Source of the DNA: Pseudomonas sp. ABC1
GTDB lineage: Bacteria; Pseudomonadota; Gammaproteobacteria; Pseudomonadales; Pseudomonadaceae
Length of the DNA stretch: 64,000 nt
Reading direction: 5' to 3'
NCBI RefSeq assembly: GCF_013395055.1
Contig: NZ_CP058349.1
Coordinates: 496,001-560,000, forward strand
Below, in pieces: positions 35,906 through 43,775 of this stretch. The number at the start of each line of letters is the position of its first letter. Positions within the stretch are counted from its first letter, which is position 1. Made by a program: the position numbers and the translations under genes. Under the pieces are notes generated by a model. The model searched no databases. It saw only the letters and a program-made list of their open reading frames with translations, and was not told where the DNA came from.

Positions 35906-36298
35906 ATGAACCAGCTTCTGCCTCCGGAAGTCGTCGAGCAGATCGCACAGGAGCAACGGCATTTTGCCGTTGCTCCTGATGCGTTTTTCAAAGCCTGGAA
36001 GCGTGGTGTGCAGATTGCCGGACCTCAGTGGTTCGGTGAGGGCACGCTCGATGGACTGAACAAGGCACAGGACAAATGGGATTTATGCCCCGATGTGCCG
36101 AGGATCAGCAAGGCCATTGGTGTCATGAGCGGCGGGGAACGCATGTTTCTTGCTGCCATGGTGAGTTTCTACAACGAGCGCAAGGGAGGCGCATTGCTCA
36201 AGCGTTGCGGATTCCATGGGCTTGCTGATTTCAGTGGCCTGGATCTGCAACGCCGCAAGGTGATTGCCGAGCTGGTGTTGCACTACAGCGGCTGGTAA
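35906..36298 (+). CDS. ICE protein, unknown function
   Basis: A 130-residue soluble protein (AFFKAWKRGVQIAGPQWFGE, MSGGERMFLAAMVSFYNERK). It is 21 bases after the previous gene with GGGAGAAAG before the ATG. No family or active site is recognised. It is well-formed coding sequence with normal GC bias, so a real gene. Confidence 0.7.
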   Translation: MNQLLPPEVVEQIAQEQRHFAVAPDAFFKAWKRGVQIAGPQWFGEGTLDGLNKAQDKWDLCPDVPRISKAIGVMSGGERMFLAAMVSFYNERKGGALLKRCGFHGLADFSGLDLQRRKVIAELVLHYSGW

Positions 36299-36342
36299 TC
36301 CGCTCTCGCCGCATCACTGCATGCGCTTTTCCAACCCCACGG

Positions 36343-36391
36343 GGACATGTGTTCCCATCCAGGGCCATGTCCTCCTTTTTATTCCAAGGAG
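36343..36391 (+). terminator. Leader hairpin ending T5 before AAGGAG
   Basis: GGACATG (36343-36349) pairs with CATGTCC (36366-36372), followed by TTTTT at 36376-36380 and AAGGAG by 36391. A terminator-like hairpin lies just upstream of the next ribosome site. Confidence 0.6.
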
Positions 36392-36397
36392 TGATCC

Positions 36398-36862
36398 ATG
36401 CCCCGAACCCCATCCATCGCCGTCGTCATCGAAGGCGGACTCGTCCAGGTCACACTCGTCGAGGACTGGCCCGGACAGGTGCCGCTTCCGCACATTGCCA
36501 TCGTGGACTACGACGATGACGGCGCAACCGATGATGAGTTGACGACCTTCAACATCGGTAACGATGTTCTGGACGCACGCTGCCATGCAGAAATTCCCAG
36601 CGTGTACGAGTCATTCTCCAAGCCTGCGCTTTCGCCGCGTGCCGTACTCCGCGCCCTTGGCGTGGATGACGATGGCGAAGCCCAATCTCCGTTGCAGATC
36701 GCCCAACGCATCCGGCAAAGCATTCTTGATCTTGACAGCAGGATCAATGCAACCGAACGGGCGCCGGACGGCAGTGACTACAACGAGCTTTATATGCTGG
36801 CCAATTGCGGCCTGATCGAGTTGCTGAAGTCACTGGGGGACCCCAGCAACTTTGGCGAATAG
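36398..36862 (+). CDS. ICE protein, unknown function
   Basis: A 154-residue acidic protein with VVIEGGLVQVTLVEDW near the start and DYDDDGATDDELTTF in the middle; the C-terminal half is helical (SPLQIAQRIRQSILDLDSRI). No family is recognised. It is preceded by a hairpin, a T tract and AAGGAG. Confidence 0.7.
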   Translation: MPRTPSIAVVIEGGLVQVTLVEDWPGQVPLPHIAIVDYDDDGATDDELTTFNIGNDVLDARCHAEIPSVYESFSKPALSPRAVLRALGVDDDGEAQSPLQIAQRIRQSILDLDSRINATERAPDGSDYNELYMLANCGLIELLKSLGDPSNFGE

Positions 36863-36973
36863 CACCATTCTCCTAACATGGCTCGGAACCTTCCTGTTTC
36901 TGGCCATTTCCACGCGGATGCCACTGTCCGCATGGATGGATTGGCTCCGCTCACTTCTCGGAAGGAGCCAATC

Positions 36974-37663
36974 ATGGCCAACAACTACTACGAAGGGACT
37001 GGCGTGCTCATGCTCGACCATGTCACTCCCATCATCAGAGCGCTGTTCACAGCTTTCGCACTGGATGAGCACTATCCCGGCAATGGTAATGCTTACATCG
37101 CCCGGATTGCCGAGACCAACGACCCACAATGGGACGACGTATTGGAAGGTCTTGTTGATCTCATGGCATCACTGGGCCTGGACATACCTGATCAAAGAGA
37201 TGGTTCGTCATTAGCAGGTGTCCTGGGGACGCTGGCCGTTCACTTCGATGCAGAGGATGACGAAGATCTGGAAAACCTGATCGAACATCATCCATTCGAG
37301 GACAGTGTTGATCTGGATGCATTGCTGCTTATCGCGACTTGCTTCGATGACGGCCATCACCTGACCGCCATTCAGTTCGAAGGGTGCTGGTATTGCAGCA
37401 AACCTCGGCTGTTTGAATTTGGCGGCGAAAGCTGCTTCCTGAGCCGTGAAATCCGCCTTTTGGGCTCATCCACCCGAATTCGGGAGCTTGGCAGCCAACT
37501 ACGGCAAGCTTTTCTGGATAAGGATGTCGAAGAGGCTTCGGCTTTCATCGCTTTGGAAACCGCCAGCTTACTGGCCGGAATCAACGACGAGATGTTCCGC
37601 AAGGAAGTCCGCCACCGCATTGCCGAGCGGCTGGCTCAACCACCAACGATCAGCGCGGCCTAG
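36974..37663 (+). CDS. ICE protein, unknown function
   Basis: A 229-residue acidic protein (MANNYYEGTGVLMLDHVTPI, EDDEDLENLIEHHPFEDS). The upstream open frame is rejected because GAAGGAG lies five bases before this ATG. That site is itself inside a short stem (ATTGGCTCC/GGAGCCAAT), so translation could be controlled by RNA structure. No catalytic motif is seen. Confidence 0.7.
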   Translation: MANNYYEGTGVLMLDHVTPIIRALFTAFALDEHYPGNGNAYIARIAETNDPQWDDVLEGLVDLMASLGLDIPDQRDGSSLAGVLGTLAVHFDAEDDEDLENLIEHHPFEDSVDLDALLLIATCFDDGHHLTAIQFEGCWYCSKPRLFEFGGESCFLSREIRLLGSSTRIRELGSQLRQAFLDKDVEEASAFIALETASLLAGINDEMFRKEVRHRIAERLAQPPTISAA

Positions 37664-37741
37664 CGCTTTTCTGCTTTCAACCCACCGGGGGCCAATCCCC
37701 GCTGGCGGGATTGCCTCCACGATTCAATCAGGAGAAATCCC

Positions 37742-38485
37742 ATGTCCCAACATTCCAATCCTTTCATTCGCGGTTACTGGAATCTGAGAATCATCCGAAC
37801 GCTGTCTATCAGCTATGAGGATGGAAGCCCGCATGTATGGCGTCCGCTTCATCCCAACCAGCAGCATCTTCGTGATGAAGAACTGCTCTCGTCTTTCTGC
37901 ATCGTCACCAACGACTTTGCGCTGATCAGAAATGGCAATGAATCCATCAGTGCTGAACTGCAGGCCGAGTGTGATGCAGTTGCAGGCACGAATGGCGATG
38001 GCATTGCTGGTGCGGTGGTGTACGCCATCCATGGCAATGACTTCGACGGTCGCCCGATCCACATTGGCGACACCTATTCATCTGAAGCTGCGCGTGAAGC
38101 CCTACAGCGCCTGAATTTCGAGACCGGGTACTACAGCCGGTGCTGGGAAATCAGTAGCGCGCACCTGTCCGAGCGATCCTGGCATTACCTGTCCAGTCTG
38201 GCGAGTCGTGAGGCATCAGAGAACTTGCTGTTCGTTGCCTTCCCGATACCAGAGAGTCCCGCAATCGGTCTCAAGCTCATTTCCACGCCCTGGACAGACC
38301 ACAACCTGGAGCACGTCATGGGCATTGACGCGCAGCAGATTCGGCAAGAGCACAAGGACAAGGGAATCCCAGACGATCTGGCAAACATCCTTGAACTGGC
38401 TGGTCAAGCCGACGTGCGCATTCTGATTTTTGATGGCGATGCGCCTGCGCTACTTGGCCTGCCATTGATGCAATCCGAGTACTGA
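37742..38485 (+). CDS. DUF5983-like ICE protein
   Basis: A 247-residue soluble protein. The middle segment (AVVYAIHGNDFDGRPIHIGD, SRCWEISSAHLSE) resembles DUF5983-type proteins of plasmids and ICEs; the C-terminal DVRILIFDGDAPALLGLPL also recurs in them as far as I recall. Function is unknown. AGGAG lies nine bases before the ATG, after a CACCGGGG/CCCCG-type leader. Confidence 0.6.
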   Translation: MSQHSNPFIRGYWNLRIIRTLSISYEDGSPHVWRPLHPNQQHLRDEELLSSFCIVTNDFALIRNGNESISAELQAECDAVAGTNGDGIAGAVVYAIHGNDFDGRPIHIGDTYSSEAAREALQRLNFETGYYSRCWEISSAHLSERSWHYLSSLASREASENLLFVAFPIPESPAIGLKLISTPWTDHNLEHVMGIDAQQIRQEHKDKGIPDDLANILELAGQADVRILIFDGDAPALLGLPLMQSEY

Positions 38486-38524
38486 CAAGCGCAGAACACA
38501 TCTGCCTTTTGTTTCGTCCCCATG

Positions 38525-38572
38525 CTGGCCCTCCTGTCGCCAGACGTGGGGCCAGTGCAATTTTTCGAAGGA
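38525..38572 (+). terminator. Leader hairpin ending T5 before GAAGGAG
   Basis: CTGGCCC (38525-38531) pairs with GGGCCAG (38549-38555). TTTTT at 38561-38565 is followed after one base by GAAGGAG. Confidence 0.65.
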
Positions 38573-38580
38573 GAAAAACC

Positions 38581-38859
38581 ATGTTTCCAGACCTGATCGC
38601 ACCTGTACTCGACTTCGAGGAGCAACTAGGTGCTTGCATCAATTCCATGTGTCAGGACGATGCCACCGGCCAGACCCTGGTGTTTGAACGTATCCGCGGC
38701 GGATTGGAGATGCGTGAAATTCACTGCACCTATCTCATTGATGTCGACATCAACGACTACGAAATGGTGATTTTCGACGGCGGCAACACAAGCGGCGACG
38801 CATGGAAGCACATTTTCCTCCCACGTCAGCGTCAACACTACTTCGTGTACGAAGCCTGA
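38581..38859 (+). CDS. Small ICE protein, unknown function
   Basis: A 92-residue acidic protein (MFPDLIAPVLDFEEQLGACI, DVDINDYEMVIFDGGNTSGD). It has GAAGGAG eight bases before the ATG. It ends in a perfect terminator, so it closes one transcription segment of the block. No family is recognised. Confidence 0.65.
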   Translation: MFPDLIAPVLDFEEQLGACINSMCQDDATGQTLVFERIRGGLEMREIHCTYLIDVDINDYEMVIFDGGNTSGDAWKHIFLPRQRQHYFVYEA

Positions 38860-38866
38860 CTCTACC

Positions 38867-38889
38867 AACCCCTCATCTGAGGGGTTTTT
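38867..38889 (+). terminator. Rho-independent terminator
   Basis: AACCCCTCA pairs perfectly with TGAGGGGTT across a two-base loop, followed by TTT. It lies eight bases after the stop codon. Confidence 0.9.
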
Positions 38890-38971
38890 CTTGCGCATAG
38901 CACAAGAAAGCGGTTTCGACGCGATGCCGTTTTCTGCAAGCGAACTGACTACTCCAAAGCCATCCTTGCTC

Positions 38972-39120
38972 CATGTTCGTCGGCGTTGCCGACACATGCC
39001 CAGGCAGCCAAGACCTTCAAGGCTGCGAGTGCGGCAAACCGCGCTGGTCATTGTCTTCCCCTTGGACGCATCGCGTCCATCTACGCCACCCACAAGGGAC
39101 TCCCTCCCTTGTGGACGGGA
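38972..39120 (+). ncRNA. Repeated RNA-like element, copy B
   Basis: Hairpin GTCGGCGTTGCCGAC (38979-38993), ACATGCC, then GCAGCC/GGCTGC, then GCGG/CCGC. Paired changes relative to copies A and C keep each helix. It continues into a 10-base stem CCACAAGGGA/TCCCTTGTGG (39090-39114) before the next gene. Confidence 0.65.
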
Positions 39121-39147
39121 AACCCCTTGTTTTTCTCAAGGAGATTT
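39090..39147 (+). promoter_or_regulatory. Leader hairpin with T tract before AAGGAG
   Basis: A perfect 10-base stem, then TTTTT at 39130-39134 and AAGGAG. It may act as an attenuator for the following gene. Confidence 0.6.
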
Positions 39148-39149
39148 CC

Positions 39150-39962
39150 ATGGACCGTTCCCTTATCAAAACCCTGATGCCTTCACTTGTTGCTGGTCAT
39201 GTACCGCGCAACGCCCGAGCATTCAAGTATCTGGTGTATGACGGCCAGCCCCAGTCTTCGACGATGGGGTTTACTGTCGATCCCAAGCCGTTTGACGGTA
39301 AGGTTGTCGCGGCCAACGACGACGCCATCGTCGTCAAGGTCAAACCTACCGAATTCGCGGTGCTTGATCCCCGTCTGGTTGCCGTTGTTCCAAATGAGGG
39401 CGTCAAGGTTCATGTCGAACCGTATGCGCGTCGCCGTTTCGACGGACTGCGTGCTGATACCCCGGAAACGCTCACCGAAATGACCGCAGATGGTGTTCCC
39501 TATACCGTCAAGCGGCTCATGCTCGGTGCTGCGCCAGCCAAACTGCCCATTCCCAAGCCTCAATGCATGGAATTGGGTCAGCTCATCAAGCAAATGGAGG
39601 AAATGCCCGCACCTGATGGGTTCCGACGCATTACTCATATGTTGGTCGATGCAGGTGCCCGTGACTTCACTTGGGTTGATCCCAAACCCTCGATGATCAT
39701 CGAAACGCCGCCGGCAATCAGCTTTACGGCTTCAACCGAGAAGTTCGGAGGCCAAGTGACGATTCTCTACGACCGCGCAAGCGACACCTATGTCGTGGAA
39801 CTGCGCCGCGAAGGTGAGTTGGTCGATCGACATGATGAGGTGTACTTCGACATGCTGGGTGAAGTCCTGGAGCGGCTCATCGACGATGGGCGATGGCGCC
39901 AGATCGGCGTGAGCGTGATTGATGCCAAAGTGGCCCGGAAACGTCGGGAGCTGGCAGCATGA
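39150..39962 (+). CDS. ICE protein, unknown function
   Basis: A 270-residue soluble protein (LMPSLVAGHVPRNARAFKYL, KPFDGKVVAANDDAIVVKVK). The middle has a beta-rich segment; the end is helical and basic (DAKVARKRRELAA). AAGGAG lies five bases before the ATG at 39150; the long open frame upstream is RNA element B and is not coding. No family is recognised. Confidence 0.7.
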   Translation: MDRSLIKTLMPSLVAGHVPRNARAFKYLVYDGQPQSSTMGFTVDPKPFDGKVVAANDDAIVVKVKPTEFAVLDPRLVAVVPNEGVKVHVEPYARRRFDGLRADTPETLTEMTADGVPYTVKRLMLGAAPAKLPIPKPQCMELGQLIKQMEEMPAPDGFRRITHMLVDAGARDFTWVDPKPSMIIETPPAISFTASTEKFGGQVTILYDRASDTYVVELRREGELVDRHDEVYFDMLGEVLERLIDDGRWRQIGVSVIDAKVARKRRELAA

Positions 39963-40044
39963 CATCGCATACTACTGACTGCCGAGCGGTAGAAGACCAA
40001 TAGCGCTACTGATAAATCAGCAGCTTATCGACTATTTATCCCCC

Positions 40045-40082
40045 AAAGGCCTTCCATCCGTCCAGGTGAAGGGCCTTTTTTT
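40045..40082 (+). terminator. Rho-independent terminator
   Basis: AAAGGCC (40045-40051) pairs with GGCCTTT (40072-40078) and the T run extends to 40082. It separates the previous gene from RNA element C. Confidence 0.8.
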
Positions 40083-40175
40083 CGGCTGCGACTGAGCAGC
40101 ATGAGCCAGTCAAAGGGGAACGCGCGGATACCGATTGATTGATGCCGCGCACACCAGGCTTGGTCATGCTAATCC

Positions 40176-40370
40176 CATGCTTGCTGACGTTGTCAGCGAC
40201 ATGCCAGGCAACCATCGGTCTTCGAGGTTGCGGCGCAGCTTCTGCTGCGTGACCGAACCAGCTCGCATCGCATCCGTTCGCGAGCGGCCACCAATCCTGG
40301 TGGTGGATGCTTTCGCCTTATCAACCCATCGCGGGGTTACGCACCTTTCCCCGCATGCGTGGGCTTGGTG
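40176..40370 (+). ncRNA. Repeated RNA-like element, copy C (before DUF3577)
   Basis: Hairpin GCTGACGTTGTCAGC (40183-40197), ACATGCC, GCAACC/GGTTGC, CGCAGC/GCTGCG with loop TTCT, then GACC..CCAG..CGCATCGCATC. It lies directly upstream of the DUF3577 gene. A candidate motif named DUF3577 RNA has been listed in comparative genomics work; identity with it is not checked. Confidence 0.7.
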
Positions 40371-40401
40371 TGTCTCCGCTTCATCCCTATGGAGATTCAC
40401 C

Positions 40402-41343
40402 ATGAACACCACTTCCAATCAGAAATCAGCGTATTTCGACATTCACACTTCTGGCATCGGCTACATCCAACGTGCCCGTGAAGTGCCTGTTCGGGGCGGC
40501 CGCCGTGCGCAGCCTTTCCTTGCATGCACCATCGCCGCTCTGGTCGGTTCCGCCAAGGACCCGAGCTATCGCTACTTCGATGTCAAGGTCTCGGGTGCCG
40601 AGGCCATGAAGCTCGTCAAGCGCTACATCGGCGTTGACGATCCCAGGCAGCGCCCACTGGTGCGTTTTCGTCTCGGAGACCTCTGGGGCGATGCGTACAT
40701 CCGCGACAAGGGAGAGCACAAAGGCCAGGCCGCCGCGTCCCTCAAGGCGCGACTGCTCAAGGCCGAACTGATCGACCGTGCCGAACTGGCTTCGATTGAG
40801 CAGCACGAGCTGATCACTCGCGGTATCGGTTATCTCAACCGTCCGAAAGAAGTCACCCCCAAGGATGGCGACCCATTCCTGTCGTGCTCCGTTGCCGCGT
40901 TGGCTGGGACAGCCGATGAACCGGAGTATCGCTACTTCGACACCATTGTCTCCACCCCTGAAGCCCAGCACCTGGTTCGACGGTGCGTACAGGCCATTGA
41001 GGGGGAGCGCAAGGTGCTGGTTGGCTTCAAGTTGAACGACATGAAGGCCGATCCGTACATCCGCACCAAGGGCGAGCGCGCTGGGGAACCAGCCGCAAGT
41101 CTGAAATCAACGCTGATCCACATCGGTCTGATCAAGATCGACGGTATCCAGGTCTATCCGACGAGCCAGGCGCAAGCCGAGGCACCGCAAGCCGCAGCCC
41201 CCCTGACTCTGGTGCAGGGCGCATCCGCGCCCGAAACCGAGGACGCTGCCGACACCTTTGCCGATCAGCCTACCGAACCCGCCGAGTGCGAGTCCGCAGG
41301 TGAAGTCGAGCAGCAAGAGCCGGCACTGGTTGCTTCGTTCTGA
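40402..41343 (+). CDS. STY4534-family (DUF3577) ICE replication protein
   Basis: A 313-residue protein with two tandem DUF3577 units: residues about 13-115 (HTSGIGYIQRAREVPVRGGR, LVRFRLGDLWGDAYIRDKGE) and about 135-240 (ITRGIGYLNRPKEVTPKDGD, FKLNDMKADPYIRTKGERAG). A proline/glutamate-rich tail follows. The family is linked to island replication or DNA handling. TGGAG precedes the ATG. Confidence 0.85.
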   Translation: MNTTSNQKSAYFDIHTSGIGYIQRAREVPVRGGRRAQPFLACTIAALVGSAKDPSYRYFDVKVSGAEAMKLVKRYIGVDDPRQRPLVRFRLGDLWGDAYIRDKGEHKGQAAASLKARLLKAELIDRAELASIEQHELITRGIGYLNRPKEVTPKDGDPFLSCSVAALAGTADEPEYRYFDTIVSTPEAQHLVRRCVQAIEGERKVLVGFKLNDMKADPYIRTKGERAGEPAASLKSTLIHIGLIKIDGIQVYPTSQAQAEAPQAAAPLTLVQGASAPETEDAADTFADQPTEPAECESAGEVEQQEPALVASF

Positions 41344-41399
41344 TCTGGCATGGCCCCTCACGGGGCCTTGCCTTTTCCTATCCATCAAGGAGAGCCATC

Positions 41400-42089
41400 A
41401 TGGTAGCCACATCGGCACCCACAAGATCAGTCTTGCCTATCGTCGTTCCTGGCCAACTTACGCTGCGGACAATCCGGGGCCGAAACGGCCCGTTCACAGT
41501 CGGTCGCCTGACTACTCCCATCGGTGAGTTTGCAGTTAAAGACGCTGAGTTGGAGCAGTACCCAGAAGGCAAATACGACGGCGATTTCGTCATTCGATAC
41601 ATCTTCGCCAAGACCTACCCAGTCGCAGGTGGTGCACGCTTTGAGGTTCGTGCCAATCTCGATGGGATGACGCTTCATGGTATCGACAAGCTAAGTCGTG
41701 ACGAAGCCCGCAGCTTTGCCACTCAGGAAGTCGATCCTCTCGACGAAGAGCAAGGGTCACAATCTGCGGCAACGCTGGTCAAACCCTCCAAAGCTTCCAA
41801 GCCCGCGAAACCAGCACCCGTGCGGTTGTCTGCAGACCCGCTGATCGACACCACGCCCTTTGGGGCGGATGCATCGTCTTCTGCTGAGACTGCTGCGACT
41901 TGCAGTGTCGAGGAAGGAGACGCCGCCTTGTTTGGCATCTTGTGGCCACTGGAAGACAGCGTGAAGCTGGATTCAACCATTGGTCGCCGCACCCTGCGCA
42001 TGCAAATTGCCCGCCTGGGTGAGCTTGGCTATGCGTTGGATTTCAAGACACAGGAGTGGAGCCGTCAGGCCAACCAGCAACCTGCGTAA
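41400..42089 (+). CDS. DUF3275-family ICE protein
   Basis: A 229-residue protein. The N-terminal half is the DUF3275 core (VPGQLTLRTIRGRNGPFTVG, LEQYPEGKYDGDFVIRYIF, ARFEVRANLDGMTLH). A lysine/proline linker follows, then a small C-terminal domain (FGILWPLEDSVKLDSTIGRR). Conserved in PFGI-1-type elements; role unknown. AAGGAG lies eight bases upstream, after a GGCCCC/GGGGCC hairpin. Confidence 0.85.
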   Translation: MVATSAPTRSVLPIVVPGQLTLRTIRGRNGPFTVGRLTTPIGEFAVKDAELEQYPEGKYDGDFVIRYIFAKTYPVAGGARFEVRANLDGMTLHGIDKLSRDEARSFATQEVDPLDEEQGSQSAATLVKPSKASKPAKPAPVRLSADPLIDTTPFGADASSSAETAATCSVEEGDAALFGILWPLEDSVKLDSTIGRRTLRMQIARLGELGYALDFKTQEWSRQANQQPA

Positions 42090-42130
42090 TTGCAGACACC
42101 GCATCCGCAGCGTCTGCTTCATCCACCCGC

Positions 42131-42173
42131 CGGGGCTTCTACCCCAGCGGGGAAGGCCTCGGTTTTTTGGAGG
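42131..42173 (+). promoter_or_regulatory. Leader hairpin ending T6 fused to GGAGG
   Basis: A nested stem CCCC-AGC-GGGG sits inside an outer GC stem, then TTTTTT (42163-42168) runs directly into GGAGG (42169-42173). The ribosome site touches the T tract. Confidence 0.65.
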
Positions 42174-42181
42174 TCTCCATC

Positions 42182-42505
42182 ATGTCCACTATCGTTTGCG
42201 ATACCCGCCGTTCTACGTTGGATGAATCCGCGTGGCAGGCACTCTGCGAGACAGAAGCCGCAAAAGCAGTGAAAGGCTGCGGCCTGTCTCACGATTACTA
42301 CGTAGAGCGCTTCAGCGTTGCCGTCGAGACGCAAGTCGCGCGATTGCCTGAAGACCAGCGCGCGCAGGCTTTGCAGATTGCACAGGATTGGAGCTACGCG
42401 TCACCTGCGCAAAGACAGGCCACTCAAGACTGGAATGCCAAGCATGGCTTTTGCTCGCATGGCATTTCATTGGGTTGCTGCCCTGCGGGTTGCGGCTCGT
42501 ACTGA
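42182..42505 (+). CDS. Small cysteine-tailed ICE protein
   Basis: A 107-residue protein with a helical body (ALCETEAAKAVKGCGLSHDY, QALQIAQDWSYASPAQRQ) and a C-terminal tail rich in cysteine and histidine (HGFCSHGISLGCCPAGCGSY). The tail could bind a metal. No family is recognised. It has a fused T-tract/GGAGG leader. Confidence 0.65.
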   Translation: MSTIVCDTRRSTLDESAWQALCETEAAKAVKGCGLSHDYYVERFSVAVETQVARLPEDQRAQALQIAQDWSYASPAQRQATQDWNAKHGFCSHGISLGCCPAGCGSY

Positions 42506-42605
42506 TCGTTCCATTCCGCCCTATAGCCGCCCGTGCGGCGCTTCATAACGGGACAGTATCTGCCTTGACGGGCAGTGCTGCCTCTTTTCATCCAAGGACA
42601 GCACC

Positions 42606-42947
42606 ATGAGTCAACATCACTTCCAAACCGTTCACAAGGGATTTCCCATCACCGTCATTCTCGGCTGGGACCGGCCGATGCAGCACTTCTTCCTGCTCAT
42701 CCGCAAGCCGGCCGAGCTGGAGGACGACACCATCCAGGTTCTGGACGAGAATTTCCTGTACAGCAACCTGTACGAGGCCGACCCGTTCGGCCATGACCTG
42801 GACTACTACCGCGAAGTCTTGCGGCGCTTTCAGGTCAGCGTGCCAGAAAGCATGCTCAACCAGGTTCAGATCGACGCCGTGATGAATGCGGGAAACCGTT
42901 TCGTCAATCATGAGGCCGATGGTTCGTTCGCCGAACTGGGAGCCTGA
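42606..42947 (+). CDS. Small ICE protein, unknown function
   Basis: A 113-residue protein (ITVILGWDRPMQHFFLLIRK, SNLYEADPFGHDLDYYREVL). The ribosome site AAGGAC is weaker than those of neighbours. The fold looks alpha/beta. I recall similar unnamed proteins on plasmids and ICEs but no function. Confidence 0.65.
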   Translation: MSQHHFQTVHKGFPITVILGWDRPMQHFFLLIRKPAELEDDTIQVLDENFLYSNLYEADPFGHDLDYYREVLRRFQVSVPESMLNQVQIDAVMNAGNRFVNHEADGSFAELGA

Positions 42948-43060
42948 CGTCACCTGCGGCGCAGCCGGGGCATTCCCTCCGGGCGCTGCGCGCTTTTCAT
43001 CCCTAACGGGGCAATCACTGCCCCTGCGGGCGGTGCGCCCCTCACATCGAGGACATCACC

Positions 43061-43711
43061 ATGCCTGCACCTTCATCCAACCAGCCCCTGTACCGCATCG
43101 ACGAATGCAGCGACCTCATGGCCGATGCCTGCGTTTGCAGTGACCAGGGTGACTTGATCTTTCTCTCGGTCTGGGCGCGCGACACCGCGATCCAGCAGTT
43201 CATCGGGCGGCTCACTCTGGGCCGCAGCGAAGACGGCCTGGACCAGTTCCACGTCATCACCGATCAGGGCGGCTCGCTGCCCGTATTCGTCGGCTCGGTC
43301 GAGCGCCTTGAAAAGCGCCTGACGCGCAGCTATCGCCGCACGCTGTTCGGCTCGATGGTCAATCTGTGGCTGTTCGACCGGCGCTGCATCCAGCCCGACA
43401 AGAGTTCGGCCAGCGCCTTGGCGCTGCTGCCGCGCTCTGCGGACGATCCCACGTCACGTCTGTGGCACCTGGTCAAGGAAACCTGCCCGCTGCCGCTGCT
43501 GGACCACTGGCAATCGCCAGTCCTGGCGCTGCTGCGCGAGCGCGAGATGCTGCGTTCCCTGCCCATGGCCCTCGGGCCGCTGCAAGGATTCCGACTCGCT
43601 ATCGACGTGCCCGTACTCACCAATGCGCTGGGCGATCTCATCCGCCAGAGCGTTCTCACCGCCTATCCCTATCCGGCCAAGATTTGGATGCCTGAAGCGG
43701 TAGCAGCTTGA
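43061..43711 (+). CDS. ICE protein, unknown function
   Basis: A 216-residue protein (YRIDECSDLMADACVCSDQG, GRLTLGRSEDGLDQFHVITD, LRSLPMALGPLQGFRLAIDV). No catalytic motif is seen. Coding bias is strongly GC at third positions, like the ICE core. A GC-rich hairpin region with GGGGCA/TGCCCC precedes it. Confidence 0.65.
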   Translation: MPAPSSNQPLYRIDECSDLMADACVCSDQGDLIFLSVWARDTAIQQFIGRLTLGRSEDGLDQFHVITDQGGSLPVFVGSVERLEKRLTRSYRRTLFGSMVNLWLFDRRCIQPDKSSASALALLPRSADDPTSRLWHLVKETCPLPLLDHWQSPVLALLREREMLRSLPMALGPLQGFRLAIDVPVLTNALGDLIRQSVLTAYPYPAKIWMPEAVAA

Positions 43712-43775
43712 GCCACCTGCGAAGGCACGCCTTGGCGTGCTTCCGTGTTTTATCCCCGCCAACCAGGAGATTTCC

